The translations under genes were made by a program, and so were the position numbers. Shown here in pieces: positions 1 through 8,102 of a stretch of 40,734 nucleotides of DNA. The notes under the pieces are model-generated. The model had not been told where the DNA came from and searched no databases. It saw only the letters and a list, made by a program, of their open reading frames with translations. The stretch is from Odoribacter laneus YIT 12061 (GTDB taxonomy: Bacteria > Bacteroidota > Bacteroidia > Bacteroidales > Marinifilaceae). The stretch covers positions 1,608,058 through 1,648,791 of the forward strand of contig NZ_JH594596.1 of assembly GCF_000243215.1 (NCBI RefSeq), given 5' to 3'. Positions within the stretch are counted from its first letter, which is position 1; each line of letters starts with the position of its first letter.

Positions 1-167
1 CCTAAAAATTGGATTTCTAAGGTCGAATCGGATTTTACCATACCTGTATCACGACGATCGAATATAAAATAGTAACGGCTTTCACGAACCAAATCTTGCA
101 AAAATTTTTGAGGAGAAGGATAACCGTACTTTTTATAAAGTGTATCCAGCTCTCCATTACCATTTAT
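1..167 (-). pseudogene. Partial unrecognised coding fragment at the left edge
   Basis: On the minus strand the frame from 167 down to the window edge is open for 55 codons and has protein-like composition (it reads LYKKYGYPSPQKFLQDL, then a tyrosine- and arginine-rich stretch, then DTGMVKSDSTLEIQFL). It is preceded in frame by a TAG stop at 168-170, and no ATG lies near the beginning; the only in-frame ATG is well inside. It is therefore either the remains of a truncated gene or a gene using a non-ATG start that continues left of the window. I do not recognise the family. The pepT terminator lies between it and pepT. Confidence 0.35.
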
Positions 168-290
168 CTAAAAAACATCTGTAAACCCGGCTACAAAGGG
201 GGACAATTATTTTTTCAAAAGAGAGAATTCAGGCAAGAGAGAAATGAAAAACCATCCGGAATTTTATAACGACGCCCCCAACAAATAAAA

Positions 291-341
291 ACTCAGAGAC
301 TTTGCAAAAGCAGAAAGTTCGCTTTTCAAAAATCTCTGAGT
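291..341 (-). terminator. Intrinsic terminator downstream of pepT
   Basis: A 9-bp perfect outer stem (291-299 with 333-341, ACTCAGAGA/TCTCTGAGT) encloses a second stem (301-311 with 321-330, one bulged base) and a 9-nt loop. On the minus strand it is followed by a T-rich tract (284-290). It sits 56 nt past the pepT stop. A second small perfect hairpin (347-353 with 357-363, 3-nt loop) lies between the two. Confidence 0.75.
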
Positions 342-397
342 GATTTATAAGCTCAAAGCTTATTGAACCGAAAAATTTTAAGACCGGACAAAAAAGT

Positions 398-1615
398 TTA
401 TTTGGCCCATAATTTAACTAAATTCAATAGGGTTTGCATGGCTTTTTGCATGGTGTTTAAGGAGCAATATTCATATTTACCGTGAAAATTCATTCCGCCG
501 GTAAAAAGGTTCGGACAAGGTAATCCCATGTAAGAAAGCCGGGCGCCGTCGGTACCTCCGCGAATGGGCCGTACAAGGGGAATCACCCCAGCTTCTTTCA
601 TGGCTTCGAGAGCTTTGTCGATCACTTCGGGATAAGGTTCCACCATTTCCCGCATATTATAATATTGGTCTTTTAGATTTAAGGTAATAACCCCTTCCCC
701 GTATTTTTGAGTCAAATAATCCGTTATCCGAATGAGATATTGTTTTTTGGCCTCAAATTTTTCCCGGGAATGATCCCGGATAATATATTCAACCACAGCA
801 TTCTCCACGCCCCCGCTGATATTGGTCAGATGGTAAAATCCTTCATACCCTTCGGTGTGTTCGGGCCGCTCCCAAGCCGGGAGCATACTGTTGATTTCAG
901 TAGCCAACTGCAAAGCATTCAGCATTTTATCTTTGGCATACCCCGGATGGATATTACGTCCCTGTATGACAATCTTAGCGCCGGCAGCATTGAAGTTCTC
1001 ATATTCCAGCTCCCCTTCGAAACCGCCGTCCATAGTATAGGCAAATTTCGCTCCGAAACGGGGCACATCGAAATAATCGACTCCCCGGCCAATTTCTTCG
1101 TCCGGTGTAAATCCGATCCGTATTTTTCCATGCGGAATTTCCGGATGTTTAAGCAGGTATTCCGCGGCCGTCATAATCTCTGCCACTCCGGCCTTATCGT
1201 CTGCTCCCAGTAAAGAAGTCCCGTCAGTAGTAATTAAGGTGTGCCCCTTAAAGAAAGCCAGTTCCGGAAAATCCGTTACCGTCATTACCAGATTTTCATT
1301 CAGACGAATATCCTTGCCATCGTAATCCGTCAAGATCTGCGGACGGATATTGGCCCCGTTCATATCCGGACTCGTATCCACGTGAGAAATAAAACCAATC
1401 ACGGGGCGATCTTCATACCCTTGTGTAGCCGGAAGAGTACCCATGACATAACCGTATTGGTCCATTTCCACTTCCGTCAGTCCGAGCGATTTCATTTCGT
1501 CGGCCAGGTATCTGAGCAATACCAGTTGTTTGTCCGTAGAAGGAAACTTTTCACTCTCCGGATCACTCTGGGTATCGAACCCTACATATTTTAAAAAACG
1601 TTCTTTCAATTCCAT
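398..1615 (-). CDS. pepT: Peptidase T (tripeptide aminopeptidase)
   Basis: This is a cytosolic dizinc aminopeptidase (M20B family) that removes the N-terminal residue from tripeptides. The 405-residue product is almost the length of E. coli PepT (408). The metal and catalytic residues fall where the family has them: H78 and D80 in SHVDTSPD, D139/D140 in GADDKAG, E173/E174 in PDEEIGRG, D196 in TMDGG and H378 in MNFHGKYEY. The frame stays open upstream to 1762, but the ATG at 1615 gives the normal N-terminus (MELKERFLKYV). The gene lies 71 nt downstream of an OPT oligopeptide transporter on the same strand, with no terminator between them, so peptide import and cleavage are probably co-transcribed. 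The identification is firm; co-transcription is inferred. Confidence 0.95.
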   Translation of the reverse strand: MELKERFLKYVGFDTQSDPESEKFPSTDKQLVLLRYLADEMKSLGLTEVEMDQYGYVMGTLPATQGYEDRPVIGFISHVDTSPDMNGANIRPQILTDYDGKDIRLNENLVMTVTDFPELAFFKGHTLITTDGTSLLGADDKAGVAEIMTAAEYLLKHPEIPHGKIRIGFTPDEEIGRGVDYFDVPRFGAKFAYTMDGGFEGELEYENFNAAGAKIVIQGRNIHPGYAKDKMLNALQLATEINSMLPAWERPEHTEGYEGFYHLTNISGGVENAVVEYIIRDHSREKFEAKKQYLIRITDYLTQKYGEGVITLNLKDQYYNMREMVEPYPEVIDKALEAMKEAGVIPLVRPIRGGTDGARLSYMGLPCPNLFTGGMNFHGKYEYCSLNTMQKAMQTLLNLVKLWAK

Positions 1616-1686
1616 ATCTTCAATTGTTATTCGTTTATCGTCAGCAAAACTGAATTCATTATACGAAGAATAGTACCTCCTGCGTT

Positions 1687-3651
1687 CTATTCTTTTTTCC
1701 CTCTCAACGCATCCCAGATAAAATAGCCGATAATGACGATATACATCACGACAGCCAACCACTCTGCTCCGCTCCAGGCTCTATACCAATCTGCTCCGGC
1801 ATATTTCAATATAGCACTGATCACCCCCATCAGGGCACCGCCGGCAATAAATCCGGAAGCGATCAGAGTACCCCTGTCCCGTCTGGCTTTATTCACGGCT
1901 TCGTCTTTGCTGCGGGTAGACACAAACCAACTCACCAACCCACCGACCAATAAGGGCGTATTCAATTCCAACGGAATAAACATACCCAAAGCAAAAGCCA
2001 AAGCCGGTACGCCAATCATGGTCAGGATCAAAGCCAAAGCTGCTCCGGCAAAATACAACATCCAAGGAGTAGCCCCACCTTCCATCAACGGCTTGATCAC
2101 GGCAGCCATCGCATTGGCCTGAGGAGCTACCAAAGCCCCTTCTCCGGTAAAGCCGTAGGTCTTATTCAAAATAATCATCACTCCGGCAACCGTAGCAGCA
2201 GAAACAGCCGTACCCAGAAATTTCCAGGTTTCCTGTTTGGCCGGAGTGGTTCCCAACCAATAACCGATCTTCAGGTCAGTAATAAACCCACCTGCCATAG
2301 ACAAAGCCGTACAAACAACCCCTCCGATCACCATAGCGGCCATCATACCGTTTGTTCCGCTTAGCCCTGCACTGACTAACACCAGAGAAGCTAATATCAA
2401 AGTCATCAATGTCATTCCGGAAACCGGATTCGTTCCCACAATAGCAATGGCATTTGCAGCCACCGTCGTAAACAAGAAAGAAATGACAAAGACAATTAAA
2501 ATAGCAACTACTGTCTGAAACCAATTCCCCAATACACCGAACTGGAAAAACAGGAAAGTCGTAACCAAGGTTGCCAAAATGCCAATCATAATAAACTTCA
2601 TCGTCAAATCCTTCTGCGTCCGTTCCACCGTTTCCTCTGCCGTTTTCTTCCCTTTCAGCTCATTGACCGCCAAACCAACAGCCTGACGGATAATTTTAGA
2701 AGAACGGATGATCCCGATAATACCGGCCATAGCTATACCGCCAATACCGATGTGCCGGGCATAATTGCGAAATATCTCTTCCGGACTCATATCCCTCAGC
2801 AAAGTCGTAATCCCTTCTCCCACGGCAATCGTTTGTCCATCCCCAAAGTAACTGATAAAAGGAATCAACACAAACCATACGGCAAACGAACCCGCACAAA
2901 TAATCGCAGCATATTTCAATCCGATAATATACCCCAAACCCAATACTGCAGCACCTGTATTTACTTTGAATACCAATTTCAATTTTTCCGCCAGCAACTC
3001 TCCCCAACCGACAATACGGGTAGAAATATTCTCTGTCCACCAACCGAAAGTACTGATAAAAAAATCATACAACCCTCCAACCAATCCACTAATAGCTAAT
3101 AATTTAGCCTGATTTCCTTTCTTTTCTCCCGACACAAGCACTTCTGTGGTGGCCGTAGCTTCCGGAAAAGGATATTTCCCATGCATATCCTTGACAAAAT
3201 ATTTCCGGAAAGGGATCAACATCAGAATCCCCAGCAAACCTCCCAACAGAGAAGAAAGAAATATCTGGTAGAATTCAGCTTCCAAACCTAAAATGTACAA
3301 AGCCGGTAAGGTAAAAATAGCCCCGGCAACGATGACTCCCGAACTGGCTCCAATGGATTGAATGATCACATTCTGCCCCAACATATTGTTCTTTTTAGCC
3401 AAATTTCCCACCCCGACAGCAATAATGGCAATCGGGATAGCAGCTTCAAATACCTGACCGACTTTCAGCCCCAGATATGCTGCAGCAGCGGAGAACACTA
3501 CAGCCATAATAATACCGAATACCACAGAATATAGGGTCACCTCCTTCGGTTTACTATTTGCCGGCATCATCGGTTTATACTTCTCTCCCGGTTTCAGTTC
3601 CCGATATGCATTTTCGGGCAATGAGTTCAATTTCTGTTCCTCTTGTTCCAT
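1687..3651 (-). CDS. OPT family oligopeptide transporter
   Basis: This is a polytopic inner-membrane protein of 654 residues, the usual size of bacterial OPT/YSL-like transporters, which import small peptides with cations. The N-terminal cytoplasmic stretch ends in KPKEVTLYSV. It is followed by many hydrophobic segments, including the family-typical first helix (VVFGIIMAVVFSAAAAYLGL), a GxxKGNQAK-type loop and a PFPEATATTEVL motif near residue 165. I chose the ATG at 3651 (MEQEEQKL); the open frame extends 12 codons further, but that would cover the promoter-proximal leader. A consensus promoter is centred about 50 nt upstream. pepT follows downstream on the same strand. The exact substrate (di-, tri- or oligopeptide, or metal chelate) cannot be read from the sequence. 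Confidence 0.92.
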   Translation of the reverse strand: MEQEEQKLNSLPENAYRELKPGEKYKPMMPANSKPKEVTLYSVVFGIIMAVVFSAAAAYLGLKVGQVFEAAIPIAIIAVGVGNLAKKNNMLGQNVIIQSIGASSGVIVAGAIFTLPALYILGLEAEFYQIFLSSLLGGLLGILMLIPFRKYFVKDMHGKYPFPEATATTEVLVSGEKKGNQAKLLAISGLVGGLYDFFISTFGWWTENISTRIVGWGELLAEKLKLVFKVNTGAAVLGLGYIIGLKYAAIICAGSFAVWFVLIPFISYFGDGQTIAVGEGITTLLRDMSPEEIFRNYARHIGIGGIAMAGIIGIIRSSKIIRQAVGLAVNELKGKKTAEETVERTQKDLTMKFIMIGILATLVTTFLFFQFGVLGNWFQTVVAILIVFVISFLFTTVAANAIAIVGTNPVSGMTLMTLILASLVLVSAGLSGTNGMMAAMVIGGVVCTALSMAGGFITDLKIGYWLGTTPAKQETWKFLGTAVSAATVAGVMIILNKTYGFTGEGALVAPQANAMAAVIKPLMEGGATPWMLYFAGAALALILTMIGVPALAFALGMFIPLELNTPLLVGGLVSWFVSTRSKDEAVNKARRDRGTLIASGFIAGGALMGVISAILKYAGADWYRAWSGAEWLAVVMYIVIIGYFIWDALRGKKE

Positions 3652-3684
3652 TCTATGTTTTGTTTTTGGTTTTTTACACGCACC

Positions 3685-3715
3685 CAAAGATAAATATTTT
3701 TAACAAAAATTCAAA
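3685..3715 (-). promoter_or_regulatory. Bacteroidota-type promoter of the OPT-pepT operon
   Basis: On the minus strand, TTTG (3712-3715), a 19-nt spacer and TATCTTTG (3685-3692) match the Bacteroidota sigma-ABfr consensus TTTG-N19/20-TAnnTTTG exactly. Predicted transcription would begin near 3678, giving a leader of about 27 nt before the ATG at 3651. Confidence 0.75.
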
Positions 3716-3911
3716 TGTATAAGCCAAGCCCTATGCATTTGTATCCGTTAAAAAATTTCTCTTCCCCCTCTATGATCTTTTGCTCTTTTTTTATCGTAGT
3801 CAGCTATCCTATTTTAACAGAAAACTCTTATCCCGAGAATACTGAAAAAAGAATTACATCTTTTTGATTTCCGGTAGCAAGGAAATAATTTGTCCGCCAT
3901 CCCCCAGAAAT

Positions 3912-3949
3912 AAAAAAGGCTACAGTTGCCGATACCCCTGTAGCCTTTT
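3912..3949 (-). terminator. Intrinsic terminator after the LruC-domain gene
   Basis: A perfect 12-bp stem (3914-3925 with 3938-3949, containing GGCTACAG/CTGTAGCC) has a 12-nt loop and runs into a T tract on the minus strand. It begins 34 nt past the stop of the LruC gene. On the plus strand it also ends in TTTT, but no plus-strand gene lies to its left. Confidence 0.85.
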
Positions 3950-3983
3950 ATGAAAAAGAAAAATCTGTCTTCTTAATTCTGTT

Positions 3984-5933
3984 TTATTTGTTCGGACCTG
4001 TATAATGATTATACCAATCCTTATACTTTTGACCTTCTGAGTCAGCCCATTTTATAAAGTCAGGATATTCCGAATCAATACGCTGGGTTTCTGTCACGAC
4101 CGTAAAACCTAATTTTGGAATATCGATGGCAAAGGGATATTTTCCTTCACGGTCGACATAATACATATCTTTTTTACTCCCAATCAACTCAGGATCCACC
4201 ATAGAAGTCGCTTCATGTTTCGGCAAATGAACTTCTGTCCTGTTCGGTTGTCCCGGAATATATTTTACAATAATGTAAGGATTGTATTCTTTCAAATCCT
4301 TTTTATTAAAACCTTGCCCTGCACCGAAATCTCTGGTAATCGAAAAAGTTTTCAACTGAGCAATTTTCACATTGTCAGTGACAATAATAGAAGAAGTTAC
4401 ATTTTCTGTCTGTACTCCATCAGCAGAAGAAACTTTACCCCATTGATCGGGATCGATTTGATAAGCAAAGGCATTTTTAAATAAAGCGCCATCGTGAACA
4501 GGTGTAAAACAATCTTCAATCTTAGTAACAATATTGTTTTTATTAAAAGACACTTTACGTGCGTATTCAATGACGACGTCATTCATATCGTAATCGCCCC
4601 CGCTAGGCCAGATATCTTCAAAAGCAAGCGTCCCGCTTACCGTTTCTATTTCATCCGGTTTATCCGTAGGAACATTCGGATCGATATCCGGTCTGTTAGG
4701 GTCCTCTACAGCCTCCATCGGACTGGCTTCTGTATAAAACAATAAATCGCAATAACTCTTATTTCCTCCATCCTCAACGCCGATAATCAATTTTCCGGAT
4801 TTTTGATCAGAAAGAGTGATATAATTTTGTTTCACATCATTCGAGGTAATCAGAGGAGCATTTTCTTTTATCTCATCCGCGAGTTCGAAGAATGAACTGT
4901 CAAAACCATCTGCATAAATAAACCAACCGATTGTGTAGCCGGCAGGAAATTTGTCAGAAGCCGCGGCATTCCCATCTTCTCCAAAAAATTTCAATCGTAC
5001 TTTATCCCCGCATCTGAGAATCCGATAAAATTGTTCATTATACGAAGGTGTAATGGATACATTCGGAAATACGATGTATTTTTTCACAGTTTTAACATCT
5101 ACGTTATCCCCTTTGTAATAATAATAACCAAAAGTATTGTTATAGGCAGCATCTCTGTTGACAAAGACCACATCTACAGAGGCTTCTTTGGACAAATGCA
5201 GATTTGTCGTTTCCGGTCCTTTCACATAGGCAGAATTATCAACTTGTGAACCGGGACGCCCTCCCACTAAAAAATATTGCAAACGACTGACAAAATCACC
5301 AACTGATTCTTCTCCTACCCAAGAAGTCTCAGTAATATAATCTTTTATGGGTTCAAACGTTGCAGGATCATAAGTAAGATCTCCGAATGCTCCCCACTTA
5401 CACAGGGAATAAAGGTTCCTTTTCCCGTCAATCAGGTATGGCGCTTTTCCCGGAAAGTGGTAAGCCCGTGTCACGGCTTTAGGAGCCGAACTCTGGGAGT
5501 GGGTTATATCAAAACGGACGCTTCCGTCTTTTACCTCAAGTTTCAGACATCCCGGTAATCCCCACGTTCCGGTATAAAGATATACCGTATTCACAGCCGC
5601 AGGAATGTTCATTTTTCCCTCGAACTTACCGTTTTCATCCGTATAAATTTTAAACAGCGCTTCTACTCCTTCTTTCTTTTCGCGTTCATTGTTTTCAGAA
5701 GCAAGCGGATTTTCATCGTAAACTTCAATTAAAGCTTTGATTCCAGGAGAATCGTAGTTTACATACAAATTTATCTCTTCGCGCATTCCAAATCCGAAAA
5801 TTTCATTCGGGTCCGGAAGAGGATTTTTTCCCCGGTTAGGATCATATACATCATCATGCGTACATCCTGCCAGCAGACTGCTCAATATTACGAATACCGC
5901 AGTCAAAATCATCAGCAGCTTGTTTTGTTTCAT
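3984..5933 (-). CDS. LruC-domain surface lipoprotein
   Basis: This 649-residue protein begins with a lipoprotein signal peptide: a basic start, a hydrophobic core and an LLAGC lipobox with the acylated cysteine near residue 24. It is therefore a cell-envelope protein. Residues 330-405 (GWFIYADGF ... SGKLIIGVEDGG) look like a DUF4114-type beta domain. From about 434 the sequence GTLAFEDIWP followed by GGDYDMNDVVIEY is the hallmark of the LruC domain, an acidic, probably calcium-binding region found in Bacteroidota and Leptospira surface proteins. The middle is beta-rich with no recognised domain. A TTG six bases upstream could start the frame, but the ATG at 5933 gives a cleaner signal peptide. 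The gene is monocistronic, with its own promoter and terminator. The function is unknown; adhesion or a fimbria-related role is conceivable but not shown. Confidence 0.85.
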   Translation of the reverse strand: MKQNKLLMILTAVFVILSSLLAGCTHDDVYDPNRGKNPLPDPNEIFGFGMREEINLYVNYDSPGIKALIEVYDENPLASENNEREKKEGVEALFKIYTDENGKFEGKMNIPAAVNTVYLYTGTWGLPGCLKLEVKDGSVRFDITHSQSSAPKAVTRAYHFPGKAPYLIDGKRNLYSLCKWGAFGDLTYDPATFEPIKDYITETSWVGEESVGDFVSRLQYFLVGGRPGSQVDNSAYVKGPETTNLHLSKEASVDVVFVNRDAAYNNTFGYYYYKGDNVDVKTVKKYIVFPNVSITPSYNEQFYRILRCGDKVRLKFFGEDGNAAASDKFPAGYTIGWFIYADGFDSSFFELADEIKENAPLITSNDVKQNYITLSDQKSGKLIIGVEDGGNKSYCDLLFYTEASPMEAVEDPNRPDIDPNVPTDKPDEIETVSGTLAFEDIWPSGGDYDMNDVVIEYARKVSFNKNNIVTKIEDCFTPVHDGALFKNAFAYQIDPDQWGKVSSADGVQTENVTSSIIVTDNVKIAQLKTFSITRDFGAGQGFNKKDLKEYNPYIIVKYIPGQPNRTEVHLPKHEATSMVDPELIGSKKDMYYVDREGKYPFAIDIPKLGFTVVTETQRIDSEYPDFIKWADSEGQKYKDWYNHYTGPNK

Positions 5934-5965
5934 AGTCAAATCGTTAATTCTGTGATACTTTTGGA

Positions 5966-5996
5966 CAAAAGTAAGATTAACACCTGATATTGCATA
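5966..5996 (-). promoter_or_regulatory. Probable promoter of the LruC lipoprotein gene
   Basis: On the minus strand TACTTTTG (5966-5973) matches the -7 consensus TAnnTTTG. TATG (5993-5996), 19 nt upstream, matches the -33 TTTG in two to three bases. The predicted leader is about 26 nt. Confidence 0.5.
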
Positions 5997-6181
5997 AAAA
6001 AAACTTAATAAATCCAGTCGTACTGATTAATATATATGTTATGCATAAAAAATTACACATAAGCTTGAAAAGGCTTACCAATACAGCACCCAAATAAAAG
6101 TAAAACAGTTATACAAAATAGGGCATCCGCTGGACAATTCCCATTAACAAGAACAATACAAGCTAAGAAGACTCCTTTTCT

Positions 6182-6895
6182 TTACTTTACCCCCCTTTCA
6201 CTCAAAAAGGCAGCAAATTTATCTTTATAGGAATCTGAAACGGGAATATACTGTTTACCGAAAATAATGCGGTTTCGTTCAATCACCTTAATTTTATCCC
6301 CCTGTACAATATAAGAACGATGCACCCGGATAAAATCTTCAGCCGGTAATAATTCTTCCAGAGTTTTCATACTCATCAAGGAAACAAGAGGTTGCGGTTC
6401 ATCTTGCAGGTAAATCTTTACGTAATCTCTTAATCCTTCAATATAGAGAATTTTTTCTAATTCGATTTGTACCAGTTTGTATTCGGCTTTTACAAAGATA
6501 TGCCTCAATTTATTTTTTACCGGTCCCTGTCCTATCCGCTCATACCATTGTAAAGCCTTATTGGCGGCCTGCAAAAAGTCGGGATAAGCTATCGGCTTTA
6601 ACAGATAATCCAACGCATTCACTTTATAACTGTCTAAAGCATATTGTTCAAAAGCGGTGGTAAAGACAATCCGTACCTTATCTCCCAGCATTTTGGAAAA
6701 TTCCATTCCGTCCAGCTCGGGCATCTGAATATCCAGAAAAAGCAAATCGATATTTTCAAACGACCTCTCCTGCATGGCCGTCAACGCACTGTTATATTTC
6801 CCACATAACGTCAGAAAAGGGGTCTTTTGTACATAACTTTCCAATAATCCTAAAGCCAAAGGCTCATCGTCAATGATACAACAATTTAAATTCAT
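6182..6895 (-). CDS. LytTR-family response regulator
   Basis: This cytoplasmic DNA-binding response regulator has 237 residues. Residues 1-115 form a receiver domain: acidic pocket D9/D10, phosphoacceptor D55 in LLFLDIQMPELDG, and the conserved lysine in LLKPIAYP. Residues 135-235 form a LytTR DNA-binding domain (HIFVKAEYKLVQIELEKI, FIRVHRSYIV and YIPVSDSYKDKF are its typical blocks). It starts 13 nt after the kinase stop and is certainly co-transcribed with it. The pair lies at the end of a MacAB-TolC-like operon, so the likely target is that operon's own expression. LytTR proteins bind direct repeats; a candidate pair of AAAGTT repeats 11 bp apart lies at 8073-8090, in the gap between the permease and the kinase. 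Confidence 0.93.
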   Translation of the reverse strand: MNLNCCIIDDEPLALGLLESYVQKTPFLTLCGKYNSALTAMQERSFENIDLLFLDIQMPELDGMEFSKMLGDKVRIVFTTAFEQYALDSYKVNALDYLLKPIAYPDFLQAANKALQWYERIGQGPVKNKLRHIFVKAEYKLVQIELEKILYIEGLRDYVKIYLQDEPQPLVSLMSMKTLEELLPAEDFIRVHRSYIVQGDKIKVIERNRIIFGKQYIPVSDSYKDKFAAFLSERGVK

Positions 6896-6908
6896 TTTCT
6901 CTTCTGAT

Positions 6909-7949
6909 TTAAATTCTGATTCGTAATTCTGCTACAAATTTTTCCCCCTGTTTTTCTGTCACCAGCATATAACGGCCCGGATACAAAAGTGTCAGGCGTT
7001 TGCGCAAATTCTCCAATCCAATTCCAGAACCGCTTTTATCCTCCCGTTTTTTAGGGAAATAGCTGTTTTCCACCCGGCAAAAGACTTCCCCTTCTCCTAC
7101 CGTATGCAATTCTATTGAAATAAAAGAAGGAGCTGTAGGACTTACTCCATGTTTAAAAGCATTTTCGACCAACGTAATAAAAAGCAAAGGAGCAATCTCC
7201 ACATTTCTTTCCGCATAGATTTCTGTTTCTACAACCACCTCCAGCGGCAAACGGATTTTCATCAGAGCAATATAATTGTCGATAAATTCAATTTCTTTGG
7301 CTAAAGGAACCCGGTTTTGATTATTTTCATAGAGAATATACCTCAGTAACCGACTTAAATCGTGAACAGCATGCTGTGCCGTCTCCGGATTAAAAGCGAT
7401 AAGGGAATAGATGTTGTTGAGGGTGTTGAACAGGAAATGAGGATTCAGCTGATTTTTCAGGCTTTTCAATTCGGCTTCAACCCGGCCTTTTTCCAATTCC
7501 TTCCGTTCCGTCTCCATTTTATACCAGTTCCCGGTCACCCGTATGGCAACGCTCAACCCGGCCGTCAATCCCATCAACATAAAATCACGGGAGATAACCA
7601 TGACCTTGGGAGGACCCGGATGTCCTGAAAAAGCAGCTTTGATAAAATGCTGAAAATAAAAATGCATCCAAGCATCCAGACAAAAACAGATTGCACTGAT
7701 AAGTAAGATATTCAATAGAATAAACTGAAAGAGTTTTTTCCGGAAAAGTACCCGATCAATCCACCAAAAATAATTCACGTAAAAAACGAGCATAAATGCT
7801 ACCGGTACGAATACATATCCCAGATACCACTGAAAAGTTATCGGATTGCCTTCCCGACTGGCGAAGAAAAAGGGGAAACCGAACATAATTCCCCAGCCGA
7901 TCAAATGGATTAACCACAGTAACGCCTGTCTTTTATCTGTTTGTTTCAT
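6909..7949 (-). CDS. LytS/YehU-type sensor histidine kinase
   Basis: This inner-membrane kinase of 346 residues has four predicted transmembrane helices (about 10-30, 42-62, 73-93 and 122-140) and short loops, so it has no large periplasmic sensor. A coiled linker (145-165) leads to the His_kinase (PF06580) motif QLNPHFLFNTLNNI with phosphoacceptor H171. The ATPase part shows the N box in TLVENAFKHGV and the G box in GSGIGLENLRKRL. It lies 13 nt upstream of its LytTR partner. It is separated from the upstream permease gene by 153 nt that contain overlapping inverted repeats and a possible -7 box, so it may have both operon read-through and its own expression. Kinases of this build in Bacteroidota often sit with efflux or lipoprotein-export ABC genes. 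Confidence 0.93.
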   Translation of the reverse strand: MKQTDKRQALLWLIHLIGWGIMFGFPFFFASREGNPITFQWYLGYVFVPVAFMLVFYVNYFWWIDRVLFRKKLFQFILLNILLISAICFCLDAWMHFYFQHFIKAAFSGHPGPPKVMVISRDFMLMGLTAGLSVAIRVTGNWYKMETERKELEKGRVEAELKSLKNQLNPHFLFNTLNNIYSLIAFNPETAQHAVHDLSRLLRYILYENNQNRVPLAKEIEFIDNYIALMKIRLPLEVVVETEIYAERNVEIAPLLFITLVENAFKHGVSPTAPSFISIELHTVGEGEVFCRVENSYFPKKREDKSGSGIGLENLRKRLTLLYPGRYMLVTEKQGEKFVAELRIRI

Positions 7950-7980
7950 AAGATCATTATTTTCTTTTTAACAGTCGCAA

Positions 7981-8066
7981 GAAACTTCTCTTCAGCATGA
8001 TCTCCCTGTATATACCCAAATACAGAGAAGTTTCAGGAGGTATCCTTTTTAATGCATATCCTGAAA
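7981..8066. repeat. Overlapping inverted repeats between permease and kinase genes
   Basis: Two perfect inverted repeats share four bases and so cannot form together. GAAACTTCTC (7981-7990) pairs with GAGAAGTTTC (8025-8034), and TTTCAGGA (8031-8038) pairs with TCCTGAAA (8059-8066). No long T run follows either stem on the minus strand, so this is not a simple terminator. It could act as an attenuator, an mRNA-processing site or a protein-binding site. Confidence 0.5.
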
Positions 8067-8083
8067 TGCACATAAAGTTTTTA

Positions 8084-8091
8084 CAAAGTTA
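8084..8091 (-). promoter_or_regulatory. Possible internal -7 box ahead of the kinase gene
   Basis: TAACTTTG on the minus strand fits TAnnTTTG, but no TTTG or TTG is found 19-20 nt upstream. If active it would allow the two-component pair to be expressed apart from the transporter genes. Confidence 0.25.
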
Positions 8092-8102
8092 AGGATTTTT
8101 TA

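Noticed and set aside
707-1213. 168-codon open frame on plus opposite pepT
   Set aside because: It is antisense to a gene with all catalytic residues, has no family features and uses a composition expected of a shadow frame.
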